A stretch of 64,000 nucleotides of DNA. Origin: Saprospiraceae bacterium. GTDB taxonomy: Bacteria; Bacteroidota; Bacteroidia; Chitinophagales; Saprospiraceae. Shown here piece after piece: positions 16,795 through 25,590 of this stretch. The position numbers and the translations under genes were made by a program. Position 1 is the first letter of the stretch; every line of letters begins with the position of its first letter. The notes under the pieces are model-generated. The model worked only from the letters and a program-made list of their open reading frames with translations, did no database searches and was not told the DNA's origin. Location: assembly GCA_020627705.1 (NCBI GenBank), contig JAHDGJ010000011.1, positions 1 to 64,000 on the forward strand, given 5' to 3'.

Positions 16795-18474
16795 TTAAAT
16801 CCACAAAATAGTGTCTAGCTGATTATGCCATTTTAGAAATTGGCTTTTCCATTTTTTATGAATCTCTTTGCGTCGAACCTTAAGTGTCGGGGTAAGTAAT
16901 TTGTTTTCAATAGACCACAACTCATTAACAACGACGATCGTTGAAGTTTTTTCAAAATTGGCTAATTCTTGATTTAAGTGATGTAATGTTTCTTTTAGTT
17001 TTTGAGTAATTAGGTCTTTGGACTGCTTTAAACCAAGTTCGTTTAAATTGATAAGAGCAATGGGCTGCGGAATACCCAATCCAACGACACATACCTGTTC
17101 TACAAATTCATTTTGCAAAACAACATCTTCCAATAGATTTGGATTTATAAAACTTCCTTTAGAGGTTTTAAAAGTGTCTCCTAATCGTCCGAGAATTTTT
17201 AAGTTACCCTGATCATCAATTTTTCCACAATCTCCAGTGTGTAGCCATCCATTTTGCAAAATTTCAGCCGTCAGTGTGGCTTCATTAAAGTACCCTTTCA
17301 TTGCATAAGGTGTTTTGATCAAAATTTCATTCGATTTTGGATCTAGCTTAACTTCTGCTTTAGGATTGATTTGTCCGACAGAATCGTAAGGTGTTTGTGG
17401 ATCAACCCCATATGAAACTGAACCACAAAGCTCTGTCATACCGTATGCTTCAATTAAATGAATGCCGAGTTTTTTGAAAAATATTTTGATATGCGGCGGA
17501 GTAATAGCAGCTCCTGTAGCTGCAATATGCAATCGACTAAAACCTAATTTTTTTAATAGGTATTTTTTGAGTGCGGAACCCAGTAAAGGGATTTGTAGAA
17601 TCTTGCTAAGGTGTTTCTCAGATAGTTTCCCTGTTATGGTCTGATAGATTTTATTCCAAATACGAGGGACAGCAAAAAATATATTAGGTTGCACGCTTTG
17701 TAAGTTGTGAGCAAAAGTGTCTAAACTCTCTGCAAATGAGATTGTTCCTCCCGACCAAATGCAGGGAGATTCAATTCCAATTCTTTCTCCCACATGATTA
17801 AGTGGTAAATATGAAAAGCTGTTTAATTTTCCTTTGCTAAAAACTCCAATCCAATTGGTCTCTTCCTCATCTTGCATTTGTCTGGCTGCTGAGCCATAGG
17901 TATGCATGACTCCTTTTGGTGTGCCTGTGGTACCTGAAGTGAATTTAATGGTCCACAAATCTTCTGGCCGAGCATTATGATTCTTTTGGTAAGGATCAAA
18001 AGATTGCATGATATTATTCCAAGCGGATTCTACATGGATCTTGGCATTGCCCTTATAATGAGGAAAAGATATAAGCTTCACTTCCTTGGATAAGATGTTG
18101 TTGTCCAAAGACCAAGAATCTAACTTGCCTACAAAAAGAACAGATAATTTTGCTCTAACTACCAAATCATTCAATTGATCTTTTGAAAGATTAGGATAGA
18201 ACGGAACCGATACATAACCACCCATCATAATTGCCAAATCAGCCAGAATCCAATGGTAGCAGTTTTTAGAATAAATCCCAATATGTGCTGCTTTAGGAAT
18301 ATGCAGCTGTTTTAAATAGGAGACCATTTTGCGGGCCTCTTGACCAGCCTCATAATAAGAAATCTCATGCCAACGCTTCCCAAAAGGTTGTCTCAAGAAA
18401 ATGCTTTGGGGCATATTCTTTTCCCAATGATAAAATCGGTCCAGTACCGTTTGGTTATATTGTTGCGAAGCCAT
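16795..18474 (-). CDS. Long-chain acyl-CoA synthetase (AMP-forming)
   Basis: This enzyme adenylates a carboxylic acid and transfers it to CoA. The 559-residue product carries the P-loop motif TSGTTGTPKGV (residues 179-189), the IEAYGMTELCG motif, the hinge HTGDCGKID, and the ACSVL-like segment NPNLLEDVV (FIN-PNLLE instead of the usual core). It is of the long-chain FadD/FACL type. It is the downstream partner of the SDR at 18493 (18-bp gap) in a two-gene minus-strand operon. In a 4-hydroxyacyl-CoA scheme it would supply the CoA ester; the true substrate is unknown. Confidence 0.88.
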   Translation of the reverse strand: MASQQYNQTVLDRFYHWEKNMPQSIFLRQPFGKRWHEISYYEAGQEARKMVSYLKQLHIPKAAHIGIYSKNCYHWILADLAIMMGGYVSVPFYPNLSKDQLNDLVVRAKLSVLFVGKLDSWSLDNNILSKEVKLISFPHYKGNAKIHVESAWNNIMQSFDPYQKNHNARPEDLWTIKFTSGTTGTPKGVMHTYGSAARQMQDEEETNWIGVFSKGKLNSFSYLPLNHVGERIGIESPCIWSGGTISFAESLDTFAHNLQSVQPNIFFAVPRIWNKIYQTITGKLSEKHLSKILQIPLLGSALKKYLLKKLGFSRLHIAATGAAITPPHIKIFFKKLGIHLIEAYGMTELCGSVSYGVDPQTPYDSVGQINPKAEVKLDPKSNEILIKTPYAMKGYFNEATLTAEILQNGWLHTGDCGKIDDQGNLKILGRLGDTFKTSKGSFINPNLLEDVVLQNEFVEQVCVVGLGIPQPIALINLNELGLKQSKDLITQKLKETLHHLNQELANFEKTSTIVVVNELWSIENKLLTPTLKVRRKEIHKKWKSQFLKWHNQLDTILWI

Positions 18475-18492
18475 TTGGATCGTGGATTGGAA

Positions 18493-19302
18493 CTAGGACA
18501 TAAAGGATTTGAGCGTGTTTGCCAAACCCATATTGTCGAAGTTTAAGTGCTGCGCGCCATCCACATAAAGGCTTATCCCAGAGATATATGCTGCCTGTGA
18601 ACTTGATAAAAAACACACTGCATTTGATACATCTTGCGTAGTGCCAAACCGCTTAAGAGGAATCGCAGTTTTTGCTTTTTCAAACATGTCCTGAATCGGT
18701 TTTGGATAAGTATCCAAACCGGAACTCTCGATGATTCCAGGAGCTACACAATTGATGCGGATATTGTAATCGCTCCATTCTTGTGCCAATGTTTTGGTTA
18801 AGTTTTCTATTCCTGCTCTTGCAGCTCCAGTGTGGGCCATGGCAGGAAAACCTCGGTTGAGTAATACTATGATGTTTGTGATTACTCCATGTTTTTGAGG
18901 AATGAAAAAACGTTGCGCCATTATTTGAGTCATGTAAAATGTGCCGTTCAAATTATTATTGATGACAGCATTCCAACCTTTGATGGCCATATGCTCTGTA
19001 AGTGCAGGGAATTGTCCTCCTGCATTGTTTATCAATACATCTAATTTGTGGTATTTGTCAGCAATATAATTTGCCAGTTGTTTTATCGATTCTTCTTGGC
19101 GAATATCACAAGTGAAGGCAGAGCACTCGCCATAAGAAGAAAGTTTTTCCTCAGCGGCTTTCAGCTTTTCTTCTTTTCTAGAACAAATAATCACTTTTGC
19201 ACCACCCTTTAATAGGTCCTTAGCAATTTGAAACCCAATGCCGGATCTTCCGCCAGTAACCAATGCAATTTGCCCCTCAAATAATTTACCATTAATCATC
19301 AT
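18493..19302 (-). CDS. SDR-family reductase resembling trans-2-enoyl-CoA reductase (PECR-like)
   Basis: The 270-residue product has the Rossmann motif TGGRSGIGFQIA, NNAGGQ at the cofactor site and a C-terminal SGISLYVDGAQ. The usual Tyr-x3-Lys site is replaced by AHTGAARAGIENLTKTLA, the same replacement that is seen in peroxisomal trans-2-enoyl-CoA reductase relatives. A role in reducing or isomerising an acyl-CoA intermediate is therefore likely. I chose the ATG at 19302; the reading frame extends to a TTG at 19329 but the extra residues are not conserved in the family. It is the first gene of an operon with the CoA ligase. Confidence 0.8.
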   Translation of the reverse strand: MMINGKLFEGQIALVTGGRSGIGFQIAKDLLKGGAKVIICSRKEEKLKAAEEKLSSYGECSAFTCDIRQEESIKQLANYIADKYHKLDVLINNAGGQFPALTEHMAIKGWNAVINNNLNGTFYMTQIMAQRFFIPQKHGVITNIIVLLNRGFPAMAHTGAARAGIENLTKTLAQEWSDYNIRINCVAPGIIESSGLDTYPKPIQDMFEKAKTAIPLKRFGTTQDVSNAVCFLSSSQAAYISGISLYVDGAQHLNFDNMGLANTLKSFMS

Positions 19303-19438
19303 AAAACTTTTGAATTCGATTGCTTTCAAAATACGGTTTTGATTTAACTTGTTAAATATTTGTTACAGGATAAACCATTCAACATGACAAGAGTCTAATT
19401 TCAACAAATGAACATTAATCAAGTAAAAAATTTAGCGT

Positions 19439-19849
19439 ATGAAATCGGTAGTAAAAGTATTTAGTCTGGTCGCAATTTTCGTTTTAGGAAACTCATTCAC
19501 CACAGTCCATCACAGTGAGACTTTTCATGATAAATGGCACAAGCTGGGATCCAAGAAAATTTCTTATAAGTTAGATCGCGATGTGATCAGGGTTGGTGCG
19601 AAAGAGGGTACATTTAAAAAATTAAAAATTGAAATAAAGAGAGGTGCGGTGAATATGCACAAAATGAAAGTAGAGTATATGAACGGTACTGTGGACAACA
19701 TTCCTTTGCGTCATAATTTTAAGAGGGGAAGTGATTCTCGAATCATTGACTTAGAGGGGGGTAAGCGTTTTATCAAAGACATCACATTTTGGTACGATAC
19801 TAAAAATGCTTCAAGGAAGAGAGCCAAAATTTCGGTGTACGGCAAATAA
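19439..19849 (+). CDS. Small secreted protein, DUF2541-like
   Basis: The 136-residue product has a signal peptide (MKSVVKVFSLVAIFVLGNSFT) and a basic mature part. The segment LGSKKISYKLDRDVIRVGAKEGTFKKLKI followed by RGSDSRIIDLEGG and ITFWYDTKNASRKRAKISVYGK looks like a small beta-sandwich; I recall a similar WYDTK motif from DUF2541 proteins, but I am unsure of the family. It is a single gene, divergent from the SDR at 19302, and ends in a strong terminator that also overlaps the end of the convergent acetyltransferase gene. No function can be stated. Confidence 0.6.
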   Translation: MKSVVKVFSLVAIFVLGNSFTTVHHSETFHDKWHKLGSKKISYKLDRDVIRVGAKEGTFKKLKIEIKRGAVNMHKMKVEYMNGTVDNIPLRHNFKRGSDSRIIDLEGGKRFIKDITFWYDTKNASRKRAKISVYGK

Positions 19850-19875
19850 ATTTCAGTAACAATATAAAATCAGAC

Positions 19876-19912
19876 GAGGGTAGCTTTCAAAAAAAGCTTA
19901 CCCTCTTTTTTT
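19876..19912 (+). terminator. Terminator after the secreted-protein gene
   Basis: GAGGGTA-GCTTT pairs with AAAGCTTACCCTC (one bulged A) and is followed by seven T. The right arm contains the stop codon of the convergent gene ending at 19898, so the signal lies inside that gene's end. Confidence 0.85.
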
Positions 19913-20770
19913 GTCTAAAATCAACTCCATGTCGTTTTGCTGAAGAAAGATGGGAAGCCCAAGATTTGACAGAAAAGAATTCAATTCTTTATTCGAATCA
20001 TCAATATTTATCATTACAATTTCCTTCGAAATATTTTCACTAAAATAATGTAAAAGGGCAGTTGCAATCTTTTTAGATCGGTAAGCTTTTGAGATCCAGA
20101 TATGATGTATTCTCTTCGTCTTTGTATTAAATACCAATTGTCCTACAGGAGAAGAATCAATTACTGCTTGGATAGAGGAAAGGAAGTCTTTAGGCGCATA
20201 TTTCAAGGGCATATAATTTTGCCATGTTAAAGAATATGTTTTGTTTTCGAGCAAAAAATTATGGTCTAATTGTTTCGAAAGTCCGATTGTTAATTCCTTG
20301 TGAGGAAGATTTTCTTTAATCTCTCCTTTATAACAGTTCAAAATTCTTTGAGTAACAAAGCCCGCAGCTTGATAGGATTTTAGGGCAGGTGTATTATCAG
20401 AAATGACTTCTAAGTTGATGGATTTAAAATTTCTTTTTTTTAGAGTGGGTAATATGTTGGCATACATTTCTTTGGTCAATCCTTTACCTCTTTGACTCGG
20501 TATCACACCCGTACCGGCATTGTAAGCCATAAGCCCCTTCGGCCTTTGATCGATGGCATGTAGAATGAATCCAACCAATGCATTCCCATCAAAAGCACCA
20601 ATAGAAAATGATAGGTCTACTTTCTCTACATTAATTTGATAATTTAATTTTTCAACACTGGACTTCACAGGGACCGCATAATCCGAGAAAGCTTGATTAA
20701 AAACCTCCACAATTGATTCTTTCGAACTATGAGCCAAAGTTCTAAACTCCATTTTTACGTTGTTGTGCAT
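19898..20770 (-). CDS. GNAT-family N-acetyltransferase with two GNAT-like halves
   Basis: The 290-residue product should transfer an acetyl group from acetyl-CoA to an amine. The N-terminal half has a full GNAT core: GVIPSQRGKGLTKEMYANIL binds the CoA pyrophosphate, followed by INLEVISDNTPALKSYQAAGF. The C-terminal half is shorter and less complete (IWISKAYRSKKIATALLHYFSE, then MINIDDSNKELNSFLSNLG), typical of tandem GNAT proteins in which the second domain often has no activity. The substrate is unknown. It shares a transcript with the DUF3995 gene 14 bp upstream. The stop codon lies inside the terminator of the convergent gene. Confidence 0.85.
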   Translation of the reverse strand: MHNNVKMEFRTLAHSSKESIVEVFNQAFSDYAVPVKSSVEKLNYQINVEKVDLSFSIGAFDGNALVGFILHAIDQRPKGLMAYNAGTGVIPSQRGKGLTKEMYANILPTLKKRNFKSINLEVISDNTPALKSYQAAGFVTQRILNCYKGEIKENLPHKELTIGLSKQLDHNFLLENKTYSLTWQNYMPLKYAPKDFLSSIQAVIDSSPVGQLVFNTKTKRIHHIWISKAYRSKKIATALLHYFSENISKEIVMINIDDSNKELNSFLSNLGLPIFLQQNDMELILDKKRG

Positions 20771-20784
20771 GTGATTTCAAAAGA

Positions 20785-21213
20785 TCAAGAATTTAATTGC
20801 ACATAAATCCCAAGTATGCCAATAATAAAACAAAGTGGTGAAAATATTCTACTATCGGCTTGAGCAAATTCAGTATGTTTTATTTTTTTGAAAAATCCAA
20901 CATATTTAAATTCACCTACAGCACGCAAAATAAAAATGGCAGGAATAAACCAATAAGCATACTTCACAATAAATATTGGCAAATTAAAGTCCAAGCGGGT
21001 AATCCTTAGCAGATAAAGAAGGCCAAAAGAAAGTAGTATTAAGGCAACTAGTAACGTAGCAAATTTGGGAATCGATTTTGCATCTCCAATTCCGTCTTTA
21101 CTTGGTATTACTTTTTCTGCCCACTTTGTTCCTCCACCAAACCAATAAAGATGAATACCTCCCAGAGCCATAAAAATTAGAAAAAGAACCGTTGAGACCA
21201 AAGTAACCAACAT
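20785..21213 (-). CDS. DUF3995-type integral membrane protein
   Basis: The 142-residue product has four predicted membrane segments (about residues 2-24, 51-70, 82-100 and 122-140). Its N-terminal segment has the GGIHLYWFGGGTKWAEKVIP pattern typical of DUF3995. The family is widespread in bacteria with no established function. It heads a two-gene operon with the GNAT protein (14-bp gap). The intergenic region upstream (21214-21356) contains no gene. Confidence 0.75.
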   Translation of the reverse strand: MLVTLVSTVLFLIFMALGGIHLYWFGGGTKWAEKVIPSKDGIGDAKSIPKFATLLVALILLSFGLLYLLRITRLDFNLPIFIVKYAYWFIPAIFILRAVGEFKYVGFFKKIKHTEFAQADSRIFSPLCFIIGILGIYVQLNS

Positions 21214-21356
21214 GTCTAAAGTGTTTTAGGTGATTTACTTCTTTAAAGATATTTGGATCACCGAATTAGACAAAGATGATTTTATTGAATTGTAGAGAAG
21301 TCCCTTTGAACTGTCATAAAAAGAAGGAACCGAAGATCAGTTTTAAATGGATTAGC

Positions 21357-22565
21357 CTAACACCTTTCTAAAATCGCCGCATAACCCTGACCCACTCCTA
21401 TACACATCGTACTCAACCCATACCTTACATCCTTTTTCTGCATCTCCAAAGCAAGCGAGTAGGTAATGCGTGTTCCGGATACCCCCAGTGGATGACCAAT
21501 CGCTATGGCTCCTCCATTGGGATTTACCCTTGGATCATCATCCTTTAGGCCTAATTCTCGCATACAGGCTAAGGATTGTGCAGCAAAGGCTTCGTTCAAT
21601 TCTATAAGGCCAATGTCTTCTATGCGTAATCCAGCTTTATCCAAAACCTTGCGTGTGGCAAAAACTGGCCCAATTCCCATTATTCTTGGTTCTACGCCAA
21701 CGACGGCAGAAGCTACGATTTTAGCCATTGGTTTTAAGTTGTATTCTTTTACCGCCTCTTCTGAAGCAATGATCACAGCAGCCGCGCCATCATTTAATCC
21801 ACTTGCGTTACCGGCAGTGACTGTGCCACCTTCTTTTCGAAATGCAGGCCTTAGTTTTGCCAAGGCTACAGCACTGGTGTCATGACGAATAAATTCATCT
21901 TGATCAAAAATCAAAGGATCTTGTTTCCTTCTAGGAATTTCAACCGCAACTATTTCTTCCGCCAGTCTTCCATTGTTTTGTGCGGCGGCTGCTTTTAGTT
22001 GCGACTTTAAAGCAAAGTTGTCTTGGTCTTCTCGAGAAATCCCAAACTTATCTACTAGATTTTCTGCGGTTTGGCCCATCGCTTCAGTACCATATAGTTG
22101 TTCCATTTTAGGATTTACAAATCGCCACCCAAAACTGGAATCGTATATTTCAGAATCACCTCCAAAGGCACGTGCTGATTTGCTCATGACCAATGGACCA
22201 CGCGTCATATGTTCGACCCCGCCACTAATAAACAACTCGCCATCTCCAGATTTGATGGCCCGATTGGCGTGAATGATTGAGGACAAACCTGAAGAGCAAA
22301 GCCGATTGATGGTTTCACCTGGCACAGACCATGGCAAGCCAGCTAAAAGCGCGGACATTCGAGCTATATTTCGGTTGTCTTCCCCAGCTTGATTCGCACA
22401 GCCCATGATGACATCATCATATGCTTCGTACGGAATATTTTTGTTGCGTCCTACGAGATGTTTAATGACATGTGCTAATAAATCATCCGTTCTAATGGTA
22501 GAAAGCGTACCTCTAAATTTTCCAAAAGGCGTTCTAAGCCCATCAATGATATATGCGTTTTTCAA
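21357..22565 (-). CDS. Acetyl-CoA acyltransferase (thiolase), 3-oxoadipyl-CoA thiolase-like
   Basis: Thiolases cleave 3-oxoacyl-CoA with CoA to give acetyl-CoA and a shortened acyl-CoA. The 402-residue product has the nucleophile Cys90 in INRLCSSGLSS, the general-base region NPNGGAIAIGHPLGVSG and the second Cys in STMCIGVGQG. Segments GWRFVNPKMEQLYG and GNASGLNDGAAAVIIASEEAV, and the ending GPVFATRKVL, resemble PcaF/PaaJ enzymes more than FadA. No other aromatic-degradation gene is in the window, so the real substrate may be a chain-shortened fatty acid. The gene lies in a minus-strand pair with tesB (48-bp gap). Confidence 0.92.
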   Translation of the reverse strand: MKNAYIIDGLRTPFGKFRGTLSTIRTDDLLAHVIKHLVGRNKNIPYEAYDDVIMGCANQAGEDNRNIARMSALLAGLPWSVPGETINRLCSSGLSSIIHANRAIKSGDGELFISGGVEHMTRGPLVMSKSARAFGGDSEIYDSSFGWRFVNPKMEQLYGTEAMGQTAENLVDKFGISREDQDNFALKSQLKAAAAQNNGRLAEEIVAVEIPRRKQDPLIFDQDEFIRHDTSAVALAKLRPAFRKEGGTVTAGNASGLNDGAAAVIIASEEAVKEYNLKPMAKIVASAVVGVEPRIMGIGPVFATRKVLDKAGLRIEDIGLIELNEAFAAQSLACMRELGLKDDDPRVNPNGGAIAIGHPLGVSGTRITYSLALEMQKKDVRYGLSTMCIGVGQGYAAILERC

Positions 22566-22613
22566 GTGCTAATTTTTTATAAAGATAATGAGATGAAAAC
22601 AGCTATGGCGCCA

Positions 22614-23486
22614 TTAAGTTCGAATCAAGCCTTCTTGCATCACTGTAGCAATCAATTGGCCTTCTTCAGAAAAAACCTTTCCACGAACCAATGCCCTTGA
22701 ATTTGATGCATGGGGAGATTGAGTAGAATAAAGCATCCAATCATTGATGTCACATTCTTGGTGAAACCACATAGCATGATCCAAGCTTGCCATAAAGAGC
22801 TTTTCAAAGTTGATTTTGTTTTTGTGTGGTCCTAAAGCTGAAATCAACAAATTTGCATCTGATACATATGCTAAAATTTGATGATTCATTCTCGCATCGA
22901 CTTTGGCTTCTTTAGCTGATTTCATCCAAACATGTTGTAATATATCCACATCTTGTTTTTCAAAAATGTTGTGTACTGGCCTGAAGTCGAATGCCTTGAG
23001 TTGACCCTTCTTAATACGATCATACACCATTGGGAAAAAAGGCTTGATCCCTTCGGCTTGTTCTAAAAAGGTTTTCAGTTTATCTGGCGTTTCTACCTCT
23101 GGCATGCTTTCTTGGTGGTTCAACCCAAGTTGTTTTTTCTGGAATGATGCTGCCATTACAAAGATGGATTTTCCCTTTTGAATGGCCGAAACCCTTCGAG
23201 TAGAAAAGCTTCCACCATCGCGAACTTCGTCCACTTGATAGATTACGGGATGGTCGATATCACCAGGTAAAATGAAATACCCATGTAAAGAATGTACTAC
23301 CCGTTCTTTCGGAACACTTTGGTAAGCTGCAGCCAATGCCTGCCCCAAAACTTGTCCACCAAAAATCCTTTTCCAAGGAGTTTGGTAATTGGTCCCTCTG
23401 AATAAATTTAAGTCTAGTCGCTCAAGAGTAAGAAGTTCAATAACTTCAGTTATAGTGTGGTCGTATTGTATCATAGTCTCAGACAA
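22614..23486 (-). CDS. tesB: Acyl-CoA thioesterase II
   Basis: TesB hydrolyses medium- and long-chain acyl-CoA to free acid and CoA with a double hotdog fold. The 290-residue length is the family norm. The N-terminal hotdog contains RIFGGQVLGQALAAA and HSLHGYFILPGD; the C-terminal one contains ASLDHAMWFHQECDINDWMLYSTQSPHASNSRALVRGKVF, with the Asp and Ser/Thr-Gln residues of the TesB active site visible in the middle of that segment (spread over 40 residues). An alternative ATG lies four codons in. It probably shares a transcript with the downstream thiolase and is divergent from the SDR-ACAD-APH operon. Confidence 0.92.
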   Translation of the reverse strand: MSETMIQYDHTITEVIELLTLERLDLNLFRGTNYQTPWKRIFGGQVLGQALAAAYQSVPKERVVHSLHGYFILPGDIDHPVIYQVDEVRDGGSFSTRRVSAIQKGKSIFVMAASFQKKQLGLNHQESMPEVETPDKLKTFLEQAEGIKPFFPMVYDRIKKGQLKAFDFRPVHNIFEKQDVDILQHVWMKSAKEAKVDARMNHQILAYVSDANLLISALGPHKNKINFEKLFMASLDHAMWFHQECDINDWMLYSTQSPHASNSRALVRGKVFSEEGQLIATVMQEGLIRT

Positions 23487-23595
23487 AGGTCGCTATTTTA
23501 AAAATAGAACCCATCACTTTTTGTTTAAAGGACTCCACTTTGATTAACTTGCCACTTTCAATTCATTGTATCAAAAGAGCAATAGGAAAGAGTAT

Positions 23596-24354
23596 ATGAG
23601 AAAGAATATATTGATTACTGGTGCCAGCTCGGGATTGGGAATGGGCATGGCCAAAGAGTTTGCAAAGCAGGGGTGTAATCTAGCGCTTTGTGCACGAAGA
23701 TTTGAGTTGCTTGAAGCATTAAAGACACAATTAATAGCGATTAATCCAAAGGCTAAAATCTTTACCCGAACATTGGATGTCAATCTTCATGAAGAAGTAA
23801 GAGAAGTGTTCGAAGCCTTTGAAGACGATTTTCAATCCATCGGAGAAAGCATTGATCGAGTAATTATAAATGCAGGTATCGGAAAGGGAGCCTCTATTGG
23901 AAAAGGGTATGCCAAGCAAAATATAATGACAGCTCAAACTAATTTTGTAGCGGTTATCGCTCAGGCGGAAATCGCAATGGAAATCTTCCGAAAGAAAAAC
24001 AATGGGCATTTGGTGTTCATCTCCTCTATTTCTGCCTTTAGAGGTTTTCCTAGAGCCATGAGTGTATATGCGGCCACCAAGGCTGCAGTAAAATCATTAG
24101 CTGAGGGAATCCGTATTGACGTAATGAAGAAGCCTATTGTGGTCAGCACCATTTTTCCGGGGTATATCCAATCCGAAATGACAGACTCCATTGGCAAACC
24201 ACCACCTTTTATGGTTTCTTTAGTAAAAGGATCAAAGGCACTAGTGAAGGCCATTAACAAAGAAAAAGCAAAGGCCTATGTTCCTTTTTGGCCCTGGTTT
24301 CTATTTAAGCAACTGATGCCATTTATGCCGCTCTCATTTTTAAGAAAGTTTTAA
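23596..24354 (+). CDS. Short-chain dehydrogenase/reductase, first gene of the ACAD-APH operon
   Basis: The 252-residue enzyme has the cofactor motif TGASSGLGMGMA, INAG (residues near 84-89), and the catalytic Ser and Tyr-x3-Lys in FISSISAFRG and VYAATKAAV. It ends in a hydrophobic tail with FWPWFLFKQLMPFMPL that could bind the membrane. I chose the ATG at 23596, with AGGAAAG 5-11 bases upstream, rather than the TTG 30 bases earlier. It lies 3 bp before the ACAD gene. In the LvaD role it would interconvert a keto- and hydroxyacyl-CoA; that assignment rests on gene order. Confidence 0.85.
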   Translation: MRKNILITGASSGLGMGMAKEFAKQGCNLALCARRFELLEALKTQLIAINPKAKIFTRTLDVNLHEEVREVFEAFEDDFQSIGESIDRVIINAGIGKGASIGKGYAKQNIMTAQTNFVAVIAQAEIAMEIFRKKNNGHLVFISSISAFRGFPRAMSVYAATKAAVKSLAEGIRIDVMKKPIVVSTIFPGYIQSEMTDSIGKPPPFMVSLVKGSKALVKAINKEKAKAYVPFWPWFLFKQLMPFMPLSFLRKF

Positions 24355-24357
24355 ACC

Positions 24358-25590
24358 ATGGATTTTAATCATACTTCTAAGTCTACAGATTATATAGCTC
24401 GACTTCGTGCATTCATGAATGATCATGTATTTCCATTCGAAAGGGAATGGATGGATTTTATCATGGATCAAAATGAAATTAAAGATTGGAAAAGCTGGAA
24501 GGAGCATCCACATTTGGAAAACCTAAAAGCAAAAGCAAAAAGCGAAGGACTTTGGAATTTGTTCTTACCTGACCATACATTAGGTGCGGGACTTTCCACT
24601 TTGGAGTACGCACCACTAGCCGAAATTATGGGGCAAGTGTACAACGCAGCAGAGATTTTTAATTGCAATGCACCAGATACCGGTAATATGGAAGTCCTTT
24701 TTCATTATGGCTCAGAATGGCAAAAAGAAAAATGGCTCATGCCTTTGTTGGAGGGAAAAATAAAGTCTGTCTTTTCTATGACAGAGCCTCAGGTAGCATC
24801 TTCGGATGCCAGTAACATCGAAACGGAATTGATCGAAGATGGAGAACATCTTATCATCCATGGCAAAAAATGGTGGTCTACCAATCTAGGTCACCCAAGG
24901 GCAAGGTTTAGTATAGTATTGTGTCGCTCCGGAAACGAAATAGATAAACGACGACAACATAGTATGGTAATCGTACCTCTTGATACACCAGGCGTCGAAA
25001 TCAAACGCATGCAGAGCACCTTTGGAATGTATGACGCGCCTAGTGGGCATGGTGAGGTGCATTTTAATCAGGTCAAAGTGCCGAGAACACATCTTTTAAA
25101 AGGCATTGGCGAGGGCTATGCCATTGCACAAGGTCGATTGGGACCTGGAAGGGTACATCACAGCATGCGTTGTGTTGGGGCGGCAGAAAGGGCACTTTCC
25201 TTGGCGATTAAACGAAGTATGATGCGAAATGCTTTTGGTAAGCCTTTAGCAAAATTGGGTGGAAATTCTGAGCGTTTCGCTGAGGCTCGAATGGATATAG
25301 ATCAAGCCAGGTTATTGATTCAAAATGCAGCTTGGAAAATAGACAAATTAGGAATTGAAAATGCACTCCAAGAAGTTTCGGCTATTAAAGTGGTTGCTCC
25401 AAGGCTTCTACAAAAAGTGACGGATATGGCAATGCAAATTCATGGAGGAGCAGGGATTTCCAATGATTTGCCTTTAGTCGGATTTTTTGTTCAAGCGCGT
25501 GCACTGAGATTGGCGGATGGTCCTGATGAAGTGCATTTACGCAGAATTTCAAGATTAGAATTTAAAAAACATTTGAAAGGTTTGTACTAA
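24358..25590 (+). CDS. Acyl-CoA dehydrogenase, ACAD10/11-like
   Basis: This FAD flavoprotein of 410 residues belongs to the acyl-CoA dehydrogenase family. The middle beta domain has SMTEPQVASSDASNIETE, KKWWSTNLGHPRA and GHGEVHFNQVKVP. The C-terminal helical domain has GRVHHSMRCVGAAERAL, KLGGNSERFAEARMDIDQARLL and IHGGAGISNDLPL. These features are closer to the ACAD10/11 and LvaC branch than to short-chain butyryl-CoA dehydrogenase. Its stop codon abuts the start of the APH-like kinase (TAAATG), so the two proteins are made together. In vertebrate ACAD10/11 the same two domains are fused and convert 4-hydroxyacyl-CoA by phosphorylation and elimination. Direct assignment to this reaction is inference from context. 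Confidence 0.9.
   Translation: MDFNHTSKSTDYIARLRAFMNDHVFPFEREWMDFIMDQNEIKDWKSWKEHPHLENLKAKAKSEGLWNLFLPDHTLGAGLSTLEYAPLAEIMGQVYNAAEIFNCNAPDTGNMEVLFHYGSEWQKEKWLMPLLEGKIKSVFSMTEPQVASSDASNIETELIEDGEHLIIHGKKWWSTNLGHPRARFSIVLCRSGNEIDKRRQHSMVIVPLDTPGVEIKRMQSTFGMYDAPSGHGEVHFNQVKVPRTHLLKGIGEGYAIAQGRLGPGRVHHSMRCVGAAERALSLAIKRSMMRNAFGKPLAKLGGNSERFAEARMDIDQARLLIQNAAWKIDKLGIENALQEVSAIKVVAPRLLQKVTDMAMQIHGGAGISNDLPLVGFFVQARALRLADGPDEVHLRRISRLEFKKHLKGLY

Noticed and set aside
19343-19356. Palindrome TTTAAC-TT-GTTAAA upstream of the SDR gene as another copy of the fadN-region operator
   Set aside because: The half-sites agree but the spacing is 2 instead of 5 bases and the CTA centre is missing, so it would not fit the same dimer.
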